In this document: positions 26,333 through 36,318 of the stretch, piece by piece | Numbering within the stretch: the stretch's first letter is position 1 | Layout of the letters: every line of letters begins with the position of its first letter | Source of the DNA: Gracilimonas sp040882225 | Lineage (GTDB): Bacteria; Bacteroidota; Rhodothermia; Balneolales; Balneolaceae | Assembly: GCA_040882225.1 (NCBI GenBank) | Contig: JBBEBR010000014.1 | Location: 434,001 to 498,000, forward strand | Length of the DNA: 64,000 nucleotides | Direction: 5' to 3' | Program-made: the position numbers and the translations under genes | The notes under the pieces: generated by a model | What the model saw: only the letters and a program-made list of their open reading frames with translations | The model's database searches: none | What the model was told of the DNA's origin: nothing

Positions 26333-29300
26333 GTGCATTCTTTTTTTAAATTAGTTTATTATTTGCCCTTCGCATTTTTGATGAATGGGGTGTTCTTATT
26401 CGGTGTGGCTAAAAGTCAGGATATTGCCGATACCACGTCATCCGTAAGTGAGGCAGACAGCACTCTGGATGGGATAAAATTTATTTATCGGCCTCCGGAT
26501 AATCACCTGAATCGCAGGAGAGGGGTTTCTCCGAGCGGTTTATATTCTATTCAGCTAAGCAAAGACCAATTTTCCACCACCTGGGATACCACAAGCACTT
26601 ATTATTTCAACAGAAATGTTGAAGGTTTTCCTGTTTATCTGCCTACTGTTTATAATTTTGAGCAAATAGCTTTAGAACGCAGAAAAGAACAGGAGAGGGA
26701 AATCCGGTACCGGCTTATTGAAGACGGAAAAAACGAAATTGAACAAGGCCGAGGATTGCTTGATTTTCGGCTGAATGTGCCTGGCGGAGAATCTTCCGTG
26801 TTCACCACCATTTTTGGAAAACCTGAAGTTAATCTTCGGGTAAATGGATCGGCAAATATGAATGTGGGAGTTTCTATTCAAAATATTGACGACCCTCAAC
26901 TCACTCCCGACTTACAACGAAGAATTGATCCCCTCTTCAACCAAAATCTTCAGCTAAATATTCAGGGTACAATTGGTGATAAATTAACGATTGCCACAGA
27001 CTGGGATACTGAGCGCGCTTTTGACTTCCAAAACAGGTTGAGTATTGTGTATGAAGGGTATGAAGATGAAATTATAAAGCGAATTGAAATGGGGAATGTT
27101 TCTATGGAAACAGGAAATTCCCTGATTCGTGGCGGGGGTTCTTTATTTGGGATTAAATCTATTGCAGAGTTAGGCCCGTTGAAGCTTACATCGGTTGTTT
27201 CGCAACAAAAAGGGGAAAGTGAAACACAAACGATAAGTGGCGGTTCTCAGGAAACACAAATCTCAATTCGCCCGACTGAATATCAAAACGACCGGCACTT
27301 TTTTATTGATTTCTACAACCGGCAGGAGTTCGAAAATAATGTAGCAGATCCACAACAATTGGGTCAGGCTTATCAAATTTCTGAGTTGAAAGTGTGGATA
27401 TCTGAGCCCCAGGTTAATACTACCGAAAGCGCTTCGGTGCGTGCCGCTGCTTTTGTTGATTTAGGAGTTGTAGATAACGGAGACGGTACTTACAGCCTCC
27501 CAAATCCTGAAGGTGATATTATTGATGAAGGAGTTTTAGAAAGCAACAGGAATAATACCAGTGCCTCGGCAGAGACTTTTGGAGTTTCAGGGAGTGATTA
27601 CCACAATGGGTATTTTCGTCCATTACAGGAAGGAGTTGATTACCGCGTTAATAAGACTTTGGGATACATTTCGCTAAACAGAGGGTTAAGCTCCGGTTCG
27701 TATCTTGCGGTTTCTTTTGTTCGTTTAGCTCCCAATGAAGCAATAGAGGTTGGAGATGTTACAGACAGAAGTTCGGGGTTAACCTACCTGAAACTTCTAC
27801 GCCCAAATAATCCAACTCCTGATTTAAAATCATGGCCGCTTACCATGCGTAATATTTATTCGCTGGGCGTATCTGACGTGAGGGAAGACGGGCTGGAAGT
27901 AGATATCAAATTTACCCAGGGAAATCTTGAACAGAGTAATCTTGAAGGGCGCACATCTACATTATTGCAGGATCTCGGGCTTGATCGTGTAAATACGGAA
28001 GGTGCAACCAACCCAGATAACCTTTTAGATTTTCAAAGCTTTATACTTGATTCGCGAAGCGGTAATATTATTTTTCCTTACCTGGAGCCTTTTGGTTCCC
28101 GAATCAATGAGCTATTAACTCAAGCCTCCGTTTCCGATTCTGTGCGCTCGCGACTAACTTTTTCTGAATTATACACCGAGAAGCAAAACACCGCCGATGA
28201 TTCCGAGAAAAATAATTACTATGAAATTGAAGGGATTTCAAAGGGTGGTGTAACTGGCAGTTTCACGCTTGGCTTTAGTTTGGTTGAAGGCTCTGTGAAA
28301 GTGTTCGCTAATGGCAGTGAGCTAACGGCTGGGGTCGATTATGAAGTGGATTACTCTTTTGGGAGTATCACCATTTTAAATGATCAATATCTTGCAAACG
28401 GGCAGGATATAAAGGTTGAGTACGAGAATAATCAGCTTAGTGTAATTGGGCAAAAGAATTTTACCGGTTTACGTGCAGAGTATCAGGTGAGTGATGATAT
28501 CAGTTTTGGAAGTACTTATTTTAAACTGAATGAACAGCCGCTTTCCGATAAAATCAGAATAGGAAACGAATCGATTAGTAATACAGTGCTGGGAATGGAT
28601 GCCAAAGCCGATTTCGAAACTCCCTGGATTACCCGTTTTATTGACCGCATTCCCTTGTTGCAAACCAAAGAGCCTTCCAGAATTAGTGTGAGCGGGGAAT
28701 TTGCTCAACTTCGGCCGGGTGTTTCTCAGACAAATGCGGTAAGAGACGCTATCGATAATGGTGAACTTTATCCGGATGAAGAAAACGGGCTGGTTTTTAT
28801 TGATGATTTTGAAGGTTCTGAATTCAGCATTTCATTGATGAGTGCGACCCGCTGGAATTTAGCGGCAGCTCCGGCGGCCATCCCGGGTTATAGCCTTGAT
28901 GAATCTTATTTTGCAAATCCCGAAAGTATCAACCCAATCACCTCATCAGCTTCAAAAATAGACAGGGCAGATTTACGGGGGCAGTTTTCGTGGTACACCA
29001 TTCCCCGAAACGTCTCTAATATCTTAGGCGGAGCAGCGGTAACTCCTGAGGCTAAAACGATATTAACGGAAGAGGTTTTTCCAGGCCGGGAAACAAATAA
29101 TGCCCAGGAAGAAGTTATAAATACACTCGACATCCATTATAATCCAACAGCGCGTGGACCATATAATTACAATAAAAATCTTCAGTCTCAACTTGAAGAA
29201 TTTCCTGAGCAACAATGGGGTGGAATAACCGCAGTTTTGCCTTCAGGACAAGAGGATTTCACCCAGAATAATATTGAGTTTATTGAATTTTGGATTCAGC

Positions 29301-32300
29301 CTATTTTGCCCAATGGCCAGGATCCTGTTCCTCAAGACCTTGAGAATTACAGCGGTAAAATTTATATCGATCTTGGCACTATTTCGGAAGACGTTGTGCC
29401 AAATTTCGAGATGAATACGGAAGACGGACTTGCTAATAATTTAAGTTCTCTCGTTACTGATAGCTATGGCCGCTCATTCGTGCCGACTTATCAAATTGCA
29501 CCCCAGGGGCAGTTTTCCAACGATAACCGGGAATATGAAGATGTTGGTTTTGATGGTGTTCCCAGTGCCAATGGTTTTGATGAAGAAAAAGTAGAGACCG
29601 TGCTTTTTCAGGAATTCATCGATTCTATGCGGGTGGCATATGGAGAAGGAAGTGAAGAGTTTAACTCCATTTTTTCAGATCCTTCAAATGATGATTATGT
29701 GTACTACGGGGAGTCAAAAGTTCAGGATTTGCCTCTTCACGAGCGTTTTTACCGATTGCATGGATATTACGAGGGCAATACTCCCGTAGCAGGTGGAGAT
29801 AAAAGAGCTGTTACGACCAAGCCCGATACGGAAGGCCTGATCAGCAGGTCGAATGTTGAGCAGAATAACTCCTACTATCAGTATGAAGTTGATTTGAATC
29901 CTGCTGATTTCAATAAACTTGAGATAGATGAAGACGGTACAAACGGAACATATATCATTGATAAAGTGCCGGGAGAAAGGCAACAAGATCGTTGGCATCT
30001 GGTTCGAATTCCCCTTGAGGATTTTAAAAGAAAAGTTGGAGATATCGATGGTTTCCAAAATATCTCCTATATACGAATGTGGATGTCAGGTTATGAAAAA
30101 CCTTTCACGTTAAGATTCGCTTCTCTCGAATTTATCGGCAGTCAGTGGCGGAAAGTCGACAACATCAGCGAATCCGAAAACTCAATGGCGGATTTTAAAA
30201 TATCTACCATAAACATTGAAGAAAATGCGAATCGTACACCAATTCCATATCGCCAGCCTGATGGTTCTATAAGATCGTTGAACAGGGGAGTTCAGGTGCA
30301 GTCTTTAGCGAATGAGCAATCGTTAGTATTAGGTGTGGAAAGCCTTGGCGGGGGAGAGATTCAAATGGTGAAAAAAGTATATCCTGGTGGTTTAAACTTA
30401 TTGAATTATGAAAACATGCGCATGTTTGTGCATGGTGAAGGCTATGGAGATGGCACGCAGGAAAGAGGCCATGCCGAGCTGGTGATTAGAATGGGTACCG
30501 ATTTAGAATCGAATTATTACGAATACCGGCAGCCGGTTACTCCATCGGATCGCGATTATTCCTATTCAACATATAGTATAGATGGCGGCGGTAATCTTGA
30601 AATGGATGCCGAGCAAGTGTGGCTCTATGAAGAAAATAGTATGAACGTGGTATTGAGTGCATTCAACGAACTCAAGCAGCTAAGAGATCAACGAAATGAT
30701 ATAGATCCAACGCGCAGTTTCGAAGAAGAATTATCACCCGATGAGGATGGCGCTGTGGAAGGTGCGGTGGTAGCCATTAAGGGGAATCCATCTTTAGGAC
30801 GTATTTCAGAAATAGGGATGGGAATTCGAAATCCCTTCAATCCGGGTGATGTGAGTTCTCCCGGCGTATCAAGTCTTAACGGCGAATTCTGGTTAAACGA
30901 ACTGCGCGTTTCTGGCTTTGATAATGAAAAGGGTTGGTCGGCTAATGCTAAAGCGAGTTTTAAATTTGCTGATTTCGCTACCGTAAATACCAATTTCACC
31001 AGGACAACCACCGGTTTTGGTGGGCTTGAATCTCGCCTTGGCCAACGGAGTGTTGCCGATCAGATCGGGTATGATCTCAGCTCTACAGTCAACCTCCACA
31101 AGCTAATTCCAGATCGTTTTGGATGGAACTTCCCAGTCACCGTATCCACACGGAAAAGTGTTTCAACTCCCAAATTTTTACCCGGACAAGGTGATATCCG
31201 GCTCGATGATTTTGTGAATGCCACCAACTCAAATGAAGAGCTGACTGAAACCGAGAAAGATGCGCAAATAGACAGTAAGATTAATGAAGTGGAAACTGTT
31301 CGGGATAATTACTCTATCAATGTTTCTAATATTTCCAAGAGCAATTCTAAAAGCAAACTTGCGCAGTATACCATTGACAAGACCAAGCTCAGTTATGTTT
31401 ATAATGAAGGAGCTTCAAAAAATCCGGAACTTCAGCTACAGAATGACTGGAGTTTTAATACCTCTATTCAATATAGCCTAAACTTCAATAATGCGAGGTT
31501 ATTCCGCCCTTTCAAATTTACTGAAGAAGTTCCGGTGGCGAAGGTTCTTTCAGGGTTGAGGCTTGGTTATATGCCATCTTCCATCACTGCTTCAACCAGT
31601 TTAAACCGTTCTTATGATGAAAAACGAAGACGCCCTCAGTTAAACAGTGAAGGGTTTGAGCAAGCTCAGCCGCTGCAACAATCTCATATTTTTAATCAGC
31701 GATCCTCTTTTGGCATCACTTATGCACTGACACCCTCCATTCCAATCGCTTTCAGGTCTAACACCAACTTCGATTTAGCCGCTGCTGGAAGGGAGAATCT
31801 GAATCAAACCGGAATTGATAGTTCACGATTCAGAACCATTCCTACATTTGAAGTTCTGAATAGCCTGATTACAGATACGGTAAGCGCCAGAAGATCCAAT
31901 TATGAGGAAACGTATTCTACCAGCTGGCGGCCACAGCTTAACAAGATAAAAGCCTTAAACTGGCTTACCTATTCCGCTTCTTATGGAGGTGGTTTTAGCT
32001 GGACCAACAGCGCGAGAGGTTCAAATTTAGGGGCGGGAGTTTCCAATAGTTTCCGGCTGGATAATACCTTTAAGGTTAATACAAAGAGTATTTTTGATCG
32101 TTTTGGTTTTTTGACGGATATGAAGGAAGCGGATAAGAAAGAGACGAGCAGGCGAAAGCAGGAGAAAGAAAAGAAAGGTGAGGAGGATGAAGAAGCTGTT
32201 GCTCCAGACTTATTTAAGGATGTTCAATATCTTGGAAGAAAAGTGTTTTTGACGCTTTTTAGTATGGATGCTTTCGATGTTTCTTATAAGAAAAATAAAA

Positions 32301-33598
32301 CATCGAGCCAGGCCGGTTATGCAGGTGGCTCACAAATTTTTCATGCTTTTGGTGAACCTGGTATGAATTACTCACCACCATTAGGTTATCGGATTGGGTT
32401 GCAAGAGGAGTTGCCCCGCTCTCAGTTAATACGAGAGGGTTCAGAAGGAAGAACCATTACCATCCCCAAAACCAATACCTATTCAGATAATATTATTGTA
32501 GGAACTAAGCTGAAGCTCTTTACTAATTTAACGGTTGATTTGGATTGGTCTACACGATGGGATGAGCGCGATACTGAAAATATTTCCGTTTCTCCGGGTG
32601 GAGATTTCGCATCTACCGTCTCAGCTTCTGGTGATATCAGTTCTTCGGTATGGGCTTTTGGCAGCGGCTACGACGATCTTTTTAAGCGACAGCTGCAAAC
32701 CGCTTTCGATGATATAAACGGCTCAGAAATAAGTGATGAAGCTGGTAATAATGATGGCAGAACGGTGCTAAACAGAAATACTCTTGCAAATGATTTTCGC
32801 AGAGCGTATGTGGGAAGTAACACCGGCGCAATAGGAAATAAAGGCTTCACGGCTTTTCCAAAACCGGGATGGCGCGTTACGTGGTCAGGCTTTGAGGATA
32901 TCATCCCTTTTATAGGAAGTATGATGAGTCGCGCTACATTAACGCATTCTTACACTGGAACATACCGGCTGGGATGGAATCTGAATCAACAGATTGGCGT
33001 TCAACCGGCGCAAAACATTGGAAGCTTTAGCGTGATTGATATTAAGGAAGAGTTTGAACCAGCCTCCATAAATGTGGAGCAGCGATTTTCTCCGCTTATT
33101 CAGCTTAATATCACCTGGAATAACTCTCTAAGAACTCAGATTGGGTTTGACAGAAGTAATACTTCGAGCCTGGCGTTATCGAGTAGAACGGTTTCTGAGA
33201 GAACTTCACAGGGAATGAAAATATCTTTAAATTACTCTTTTAAAAAGATTCGCCTTCCATTTCTTCCCAACATTAAGAATAATGTAGACGTGACCATTAA
33301 TGGTGGTTTTGCCGATGATACCGAGGAGAAATTTTACCTGAATCAGGATATAGAAAATGTACTTCGAGGAGGTTCTGAACTTATCCCGGATGTAAATCAG
33401 TATGAGTACACCACACCATTCACTACCGGCCAGAAGAGAGTGAATGGTTCTTTAGTTCTTGGTTACCGGTTTTCTCAAACAGTAACTTCTAACTTCGAGT
33501 ACACCTTCAGCAAAGTTAATCCGAAATCATCCTCCTACCCACCAAGGACAAACCATGATATCAGGTTTAACTTCCGAATTGCTATTCAGTCGCGTTAG
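26333..33598 (+). CDS. sprA: SprA, type IX secretion outer-membrane translocon
   Basis: 2421 residues, the size of SprA/Sov. SprA forms a very large 36-strand outer-membrane barrel through which T9SS cargo passes. The start is GTG (the first start after the stop at 26303), giving a signal peptide ending near AKSQ; ATG 26381 is an alternative. SprA-typical segments are RGLLDFRLNVPGGESSVF, NLQLNIQGTIGDKLTIATDWDTER-like blocks near residues 200-225, LIDDFEGSE-like VFIDDFEGSEFSISL, FWLNELRVSGFD, and repeated barrel strands to the C-terminus. A lysine/glutamate-rich insert lies near residues 1930-1960. Other T9SS core genes (gldK-N, sov partners) are not in the window, as is usual. Confidence 0.95.
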   Translation: MHSFFKLVYYLPFAFLMNGVFLFGVAKSQDIADTTSSVSEADSTLDGIKFIYRPPDNHLNRRRGVSPSGLYSIQLSKDQFSTTWDTTSTYYFNRNVEGFPVYLPTVYNFEQIALERRKEQEREIRYRLIEDGKNEIEQGRGLLDFRLNVPGGESSVFTTIFGKPEVNLRVNGSANMNVGVSIQNIDDPQLTPDLQRRIDPLFNQNLQLNIQGTIGDKLTIATDWDTERAFDFQNRLSIVYEGYEDEIIKRIEMGNVSMETGNSLIRGGGSLFGIKSIAELGPLKLTSVVSQQKGESETQTISGGSQETQISIRPTEYQNDRHFFIDFYNRQEFENNVADPQQLGQAYQISELKVWISEPQVNTTESASVRAAAFVDLGVVDNGDGTYSLPNPEGDIIDEGVLESNRNNTSASAETFGVSGSDYHNGYFRPLQEGVDYRVNKTLGYISLNRGLSSGSYLAVSFVRLAPNEAIEVGDVTDRSSGLTYLKLLRPNNPTPDLKSWPLTMRNIYSLGVSDVREDGLEVDIKFTQGNLEQSNLEGRTSTLLQDLGLDRVNTEGATNPDNLLDFQSFILDSRSGNIIFPYLEPFGSRINELLTQASVSDSVRSRLTFSELYTEKQNTADDSEKNNYYEIEGISKGGVTGSFTLGFSLVEGSVKVFANGSELTAGVDYEVDYSFGSITILNDQYLANGQDIKVEYENNQLSVIGQKNFTGLRAEYQVSDDISFGSTYFKLNEQPLSDKIRIGNESISNTVLGMDAKADFETPWITRFIDRIPLLQTKEPSRISVSGEFAQLRPGVSQTNAVRDAIDNGELYPDEENGLVFIDDFEGSEFSISLMSATRWNLAAAPAAIPGYSLDESYFANPESINPITSSASKIDRADLRGQFSWYTIPRNVSNILGGAAVTPEAKTILTEEVFPGRETNNAQEEVINTLDIHYNPTARGPYNYNKNLQSQLEEFPEQQWGGITAVLPSGQEDFTQNNIEFIEFWIQPILPNGQDPVPQDLENYSGKIYIDLGTISEDVVPNFEMNTEDGLANNLSSLVTDSYGRSFVPTYQIAPQGQFSNDNREYEDVGFDGVPSANGFDEEKVETVLFQEFIDSMRVAYGEGSEEFNSIFSDPSNDDYVYYGESKVQDLPLHERFYRLHGYYEGNTPVAGGDKRAVTTKPDTEGLISRSNVEQNNSYYQYEVDLNPADFNKLEIDEDGTNGTYIIDKVPGERQQDRWHLVRIPLEDFKRKVGDIDGFQNISYIRMWMSGYEKPFTLRFASLEFIGSQWRKVDNISESENSMADFKISTINIEENANRTPIPYRQPDGSIRSLNRGVQVQSLANEQSLVLGVESLGGGEIQMVKKVYPGGLNLLNYENMRMFVHGEGYGDGTQERGHAELVIRMGTDLESNYYEYRQPVTPSDRDYSYSTYSIDGGGNLEMDAEQVWLYEENSMNVVLSAFNELKQLRDQRNDIDPTRSFEEELSPDEDGAVEGAVVAIKGNPSLGRISEIGMGIRNPFNPGDVSSPGVSSLNGEFWLNELRVSGFDNEKGWSANAKASFKFADFATVNTNFTRTTTGFGGLESRLGQRSVADQIGYDLSSTVNLHKLIPDRFGWNFPVTVSTRKSVSTPKFLPGQGDIRLDDFVNATNSNEELTETEKDAQIDSKINEVETVRDNYSINVSNISKSNSKSKLAQYTIDKTKLSYVYNEGASKNPELQLQNDWSFNTSIQYSLNFNNARLFRPFKFTEEVPVAKVLSGLRLGYMPSSITASTSLNRSYDEKRRRPQLNSEGFEQAQPLQQSHIFNQRSSFGITYALTPSIPIAFRSNTNFDLAAAGRENLNQTGIDSSRFRTIPTFEVLNSLITDTVSARRSNYEETYSTSWRPQLNKIKALNWLTYSASYGGGFSWTNSARGSNLGAGVSNSFRLDNTFKVNTKSIFDRFGFLTDMKEADKKETSRRKQEKEKKGEEDEEAVAPDLFKDVQYLGRKVFLTLFSMDAFDVSYKKNKTSSQAGYAGGSQIFHAFGEPGMNYSPPLGYRIGLQEELPRSQLIREGSEGRTITIPKTNTYSDNIIVGTKLKLFTNLTVDLDWSTRWDERDTENISVSPGGDFASTVSASGDISSSVWAFGSGYDDLFKRQLQTAFDDINGSEISDEAGNNDGRTVLNRNTLANDFRRAYVGSNTGAIGNKGFTAFPKPGWRVTWSGFEDIIPFIGSMMSRATLTHSYTGTYRLGWNLNQQIGVQPAQNIGSFSVIDIKEEFEPASINVEQRFSPLIQLNITWNNSLRTQIGFDRSNTSSLALSSRTVSERTSQGMKISLNYSFKKIRLPFLPNIKNNVDVTINGGFADDTEEKFYLNQDIENVLRGGSELIPDVNQYEYTTPFTTGQKRVNGSLVLGYRFSQTVTSNFEYTFSKVNPKSSSYPPRTNHDIRFNFRIAIQSR

Positions 33599-33611
33599 TC
33601 CCTTTTCAAGA

Positions 33612-35159
33612 TTAGTCCCGAATTAGAAAATCACGTCCAAAGAAAAAGATCCATCCAAAAACAGTTAAGACCAGGCCCGAAATCGGAAGCCAGTTTCCAA
33701 AACGGGTATAAAATGTCTGGGTGAATTTATTAGGAATGGAGGCTGTGAATCCGGCTTTAACCCAGTAATCGGTTTTTATTTCGACACTTCCATTCGGGGA
33801 AATGATTCCTGAAATCCCATTATTGGCACTGCGCACAACCCAGCGGTCGAATTCAATTGCACGAAGGCGGGCATAGGCAAAATGCTGATGATGTCCGCTG
33901 GTATCACCCCACCAGCCATCGTTTGTAATTATGGTGATGAAGGTAGAACCGTTCTGTACAAACCCGCGAATCCAGCTCGGGTATACTGAATCATAGCAGA
34001 TCAAACCCGGAGTACTAAAATCTTCGGTGTTCAAAGCAGTGTGTTCTTTTCCTTTTCCAAAGCCTGCCAAATTTCCCCAGTCGATCCATTGGAAAATATC
34101 TACAGCATTAAATGATTCAACAAAAGGAACACGCTCTACAATAGGCACTAAATTAGCTTTATTGTAACGATCCCGTTCTCCGTCAGGGCTTACAAATATA
34201 GCTGCATTAAAATAATTGTAGGGACTTCCTTTATACATTCCGCGGACTAATTCAGGGGTGTTTTCCTCATCATATAATTCATATAAACCTGTGCCGGCAA
34301 TAAAATGTGTATTCCACGATTTCGCTGAATCTGCTAATCTTTCCACCGTAGATGATTCCATTATTATGCCGCTGTCGATAGCGTTTTCCGGCCAAATAAT
34401 GAGATCAGTTTCTGGTGTTCTGGTTTTTTCGGAAAGAATAAACAGGCTGTCTAACACTTCCGATAAACTGTCCATACCGCCAAAATCCTGATAAGAATCG
34501 TGGTTGGGTTGTATGACAGCAACTTCTGTCCTGTTTGAAGAATCGGTGGCTTCATCCCCATAAAGAAGAAAAGAAGAAACCGGAAAAATGAGAAAAACAC
34601 CTAAACATGCGTAGGCAATTCGCACGTTTTTTGTTTTATAAAACTGCCAGAATAAAGCCGACGTGAGAACAACCCAAAAGGTGATTCCCCAATGGCCGGT
34701 AATTGAAATATACTGTATCATTCCCACCTGATTCGCCCAGGCATTCCCAATTGTTAGCCATGGCCAGGCTAAGTCCCAGTGATGATGCAGAAACTCATAA
34801 CTGACCCAGGCCGTAGCTTGCAATAATCCGATAAGCAGAGGCGATTTACTTTTAGTGGAGAAATATTTAGCCAAACAAAGCGGAATGGTCATAAGTACGC
34901 TGTTGGCTAAAATAGCAGCTATTCCGGCACCAAAACTTGCCATCATTAACCAATAAGTGCCGATCAGGTTCCACATCACAAAACCAGCATAACTGTAATA
35001 GGCAACCTGTTTGTAGGAATCGCATCTATCCACTAAATAGAAGAGCAGGATAAAAGCCGGGATGCTCAAAAAAGCGAGATCAAAAGGAGGGAAGCTGAAC
35101 CCAAGAAGAATTCCGGCAGTTATAGAAATTGCCCAGTTGTTGGAGAATAAATTTTTCAT
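33612..35159 (-). CDS. lnt: Apolipoprotein N-acyltransferase
   Basis: 515 residues. N-terminal half with about six to seven membrane helices, then a nitrilase-type catalytic domain. Lnt transfers the third acyl chain to the N-terminal cysteine of outer-membrane lipoproteins. The Glu-Lys-Cys triad is visible in IWPENAID (Glu), YNKANLVPIVERVPF (Lys) and GLICYDSVYPSW (Cys). Its start overlaps rsmI by four bases. Two lipoproteins in this window (36319 and 61530) would be substrates. Confidence 0.93.
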   Translation of the reverse strand: MKNLFSNNWAISITAGILLGFSFPPFDLAFLSIPAFILLFYLVDRCDSYKQVAYYSYAGFVMWNLIGTYWLMMASFGAGIAAILANSVLMTIPLCLAKYFSTKSKSPLLIGLLQATAWVSYEFLHHHWDLAWPWLTIGNAWANQVGMIQYISITGHWGITFWVVLTSALFWQFYKTKNVRIAYACLGVFLIFPVSSFLLYGDEATDSSNRTEVAVIQPNHDSYQDFGGMDSLSEVLDSLFILSEKTRTPETDLIIWPENAIDSGIIMESSTVERLADSAKSWNTHFIAGTGLYELYDEENTPELVRGMYKGSPYNYFNAAIFVSPDGERDRYNKANLVPIVERVPFVESFNAVDIFQWIDWGNLAGFGKGKEHTALNTEDFSTPGLICYDSVYPSWIRGFVQNGSTFITIITNDGWWGDTSGHHQHFAYARLRAIEFDRWVVRSANNGISGIISPNGSVEIKTDYWVKAGFTASIPNKFTQTFYTRFGNWLPISGLVLTVFGWIFFFGRDFLIRD

Positions 35160-35839
35160 TCTGAGTACCCTTTACCTGCGATTACAACTACGATTTCACC
35201 TTTTATACTATCCCGGCTTTTGAATTCCTCTTGCAAACCTGAGACAGAATTACGTACAACTTCCTCAAATTTCTTAGTTAATTCACGGGCAACAGCGGCT
35301 AAACGATCGCCTCCAAAATGCTGTTCGAGTTCACCAAGAAGCTTCAGCAGCCGGTTGGGACTTTCATAAATAATGATGGTTCGTTCATCTTCAGAAAGTT
35401 CACCAAGTCGTTTTTGACGTCCTTTTTTGTGGGGAAGGAAGCCTTCGAAAACATAACGGTCGCTGGGTAAACCGCTTGCCACAATAGCAGTTGTGGCGGC
35501 ATCAGGGCCGGGAATTACGATTACCTGGTGATTTCCTTTTTGGGCAGCACGAATGGCTAAAAATCCGGGATCTGAAATCCCCGGCATTCCCGCATCACTG
35601 ATCAGTGCTATATTCTGGCCGGCATCAAGAATATTCATAACATGGGCAACCTTTCGGTGCTCGTTATGCTGATGAAAAGAAAAAGTTGGTTTGCTGATTT
35701 GGAACGCCTGCAATAACTTAGAGGAGGTTCTGGTATCTTCGCAAGCGATATATTCTACTGATTGCAAGATTTCTACCGCTCTGGGTGAAAAATCCTGGAG
35801 GTTTCCGATAGGAGTTGCAACTATAAAAAGTGTAGACAA
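35156..35839 (-). CDS. rsmI: 16S rRNA (cytidine1402-2'-O)-methyltransferase
   Basis: 227 residues of the tetrapyrrole-methylase fold. RsmI methylates the 2'-O of C1402 in 16S rRNA with SAM. Diagnostic parts are FIVATPIGNLQDFSPRAVE, ACEDTRTSSKLL, ALISDAGMPGISDPGF, VIPGPDAATTAIVASGLP and FEGFLPHKKGR. The C-terminal HemK-like extension is short. Its stop overlaps the lnt start by four bases, forming a two-gene unit. Confidence 0.95.
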   Translation of the reverse strand: MSTLFIVATPIGNLQDFSPRAVEILQSVEYIACEDTRTSSKLLQAFQISKPTFSFHQHNEHRKVAHVMNILDAGQNIALISDAGMPGISDPGFLAIRAAQKGNHQVIVIPGPDAATTAIVASGLPSDRYVFEGFLPHKKGRQKRLGELSEDERTIIIYESPNRLLKLLGELEQHFGGDRLAAVARELTKKFEEVVRNSVSGLQEEFKSRDSIKGEIVVVIAGKGYSE

Positions 35840-35920
35840 TTTATTTTTTCTTTCGAGTTTTGATATGTAAGATACAAGCTATTACGGATTTAGAAACACA
35901 AAAATTATAAGAACGAAAAT

Positions 35921-36310
35921 ATGAAATTCAAACCTTCCGGATTAAATCATATTACCATCAGGGTAAACCGAATTAACGATTCTAAAGAATTTTACGGGGA
36001 TATACTCGGCCTGGAACTTGTGCGAACCATGGGGCAGAGTATGGCGGTATACAGAATCGGCAAAGAAGATACATTGGTAATTGTGGAAGCCGAGACAAGT
36101 TACGATCCCACCTCAAGAGATTTTCGTATAGACCATTTTGGTTTTTATGTGGATGATCCTAAACAAGTTGATGAGCTTGCTAAATACTTTCGTGAGAAAG
36201 AAGTGACGGTTATTAGTGGCCCGGCAAACCGCAAAAAGGGGAGGTTTCTGTTTGTAGCTGACCCAGACGGAAACATGATTGAATATTTTTATGAAGAACA
36301 GGATAGTTGA
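35921..36310 (+). CDS. VOC (glyoxalase/dioxygenase) superfamily protein
   Basis: 129 residues with two beta-alpha-beta-beta-beta modules of the VOC fold. Putative metal ligands are in the expected places: H10 (LNHITI), E56, H72 (IDHFGFYV) and E121 (MIEYFYE). The DPDGNMIEYF ending is typical of glyoxalase, fosfomycin-resistance and dioxygenase relatives. The substrate cannot be predicted. It is convergent with the propeller lipoprotein gene eight bases downstream. Confidence 0.85.
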   Translation: MKFKPSGLNHITIRVNRINDSKEFYGDILGLELVRTMGQSMAVYRIGKEDTLVIVEAETSYDPTSRDFRIDHFGFYVDDPKQVDELAKYFREKEVTVISGPANRKKGRFLFVADPDGNMIEYFYEEQDS

Positions 36311-36318
36311 TTCCTGCT

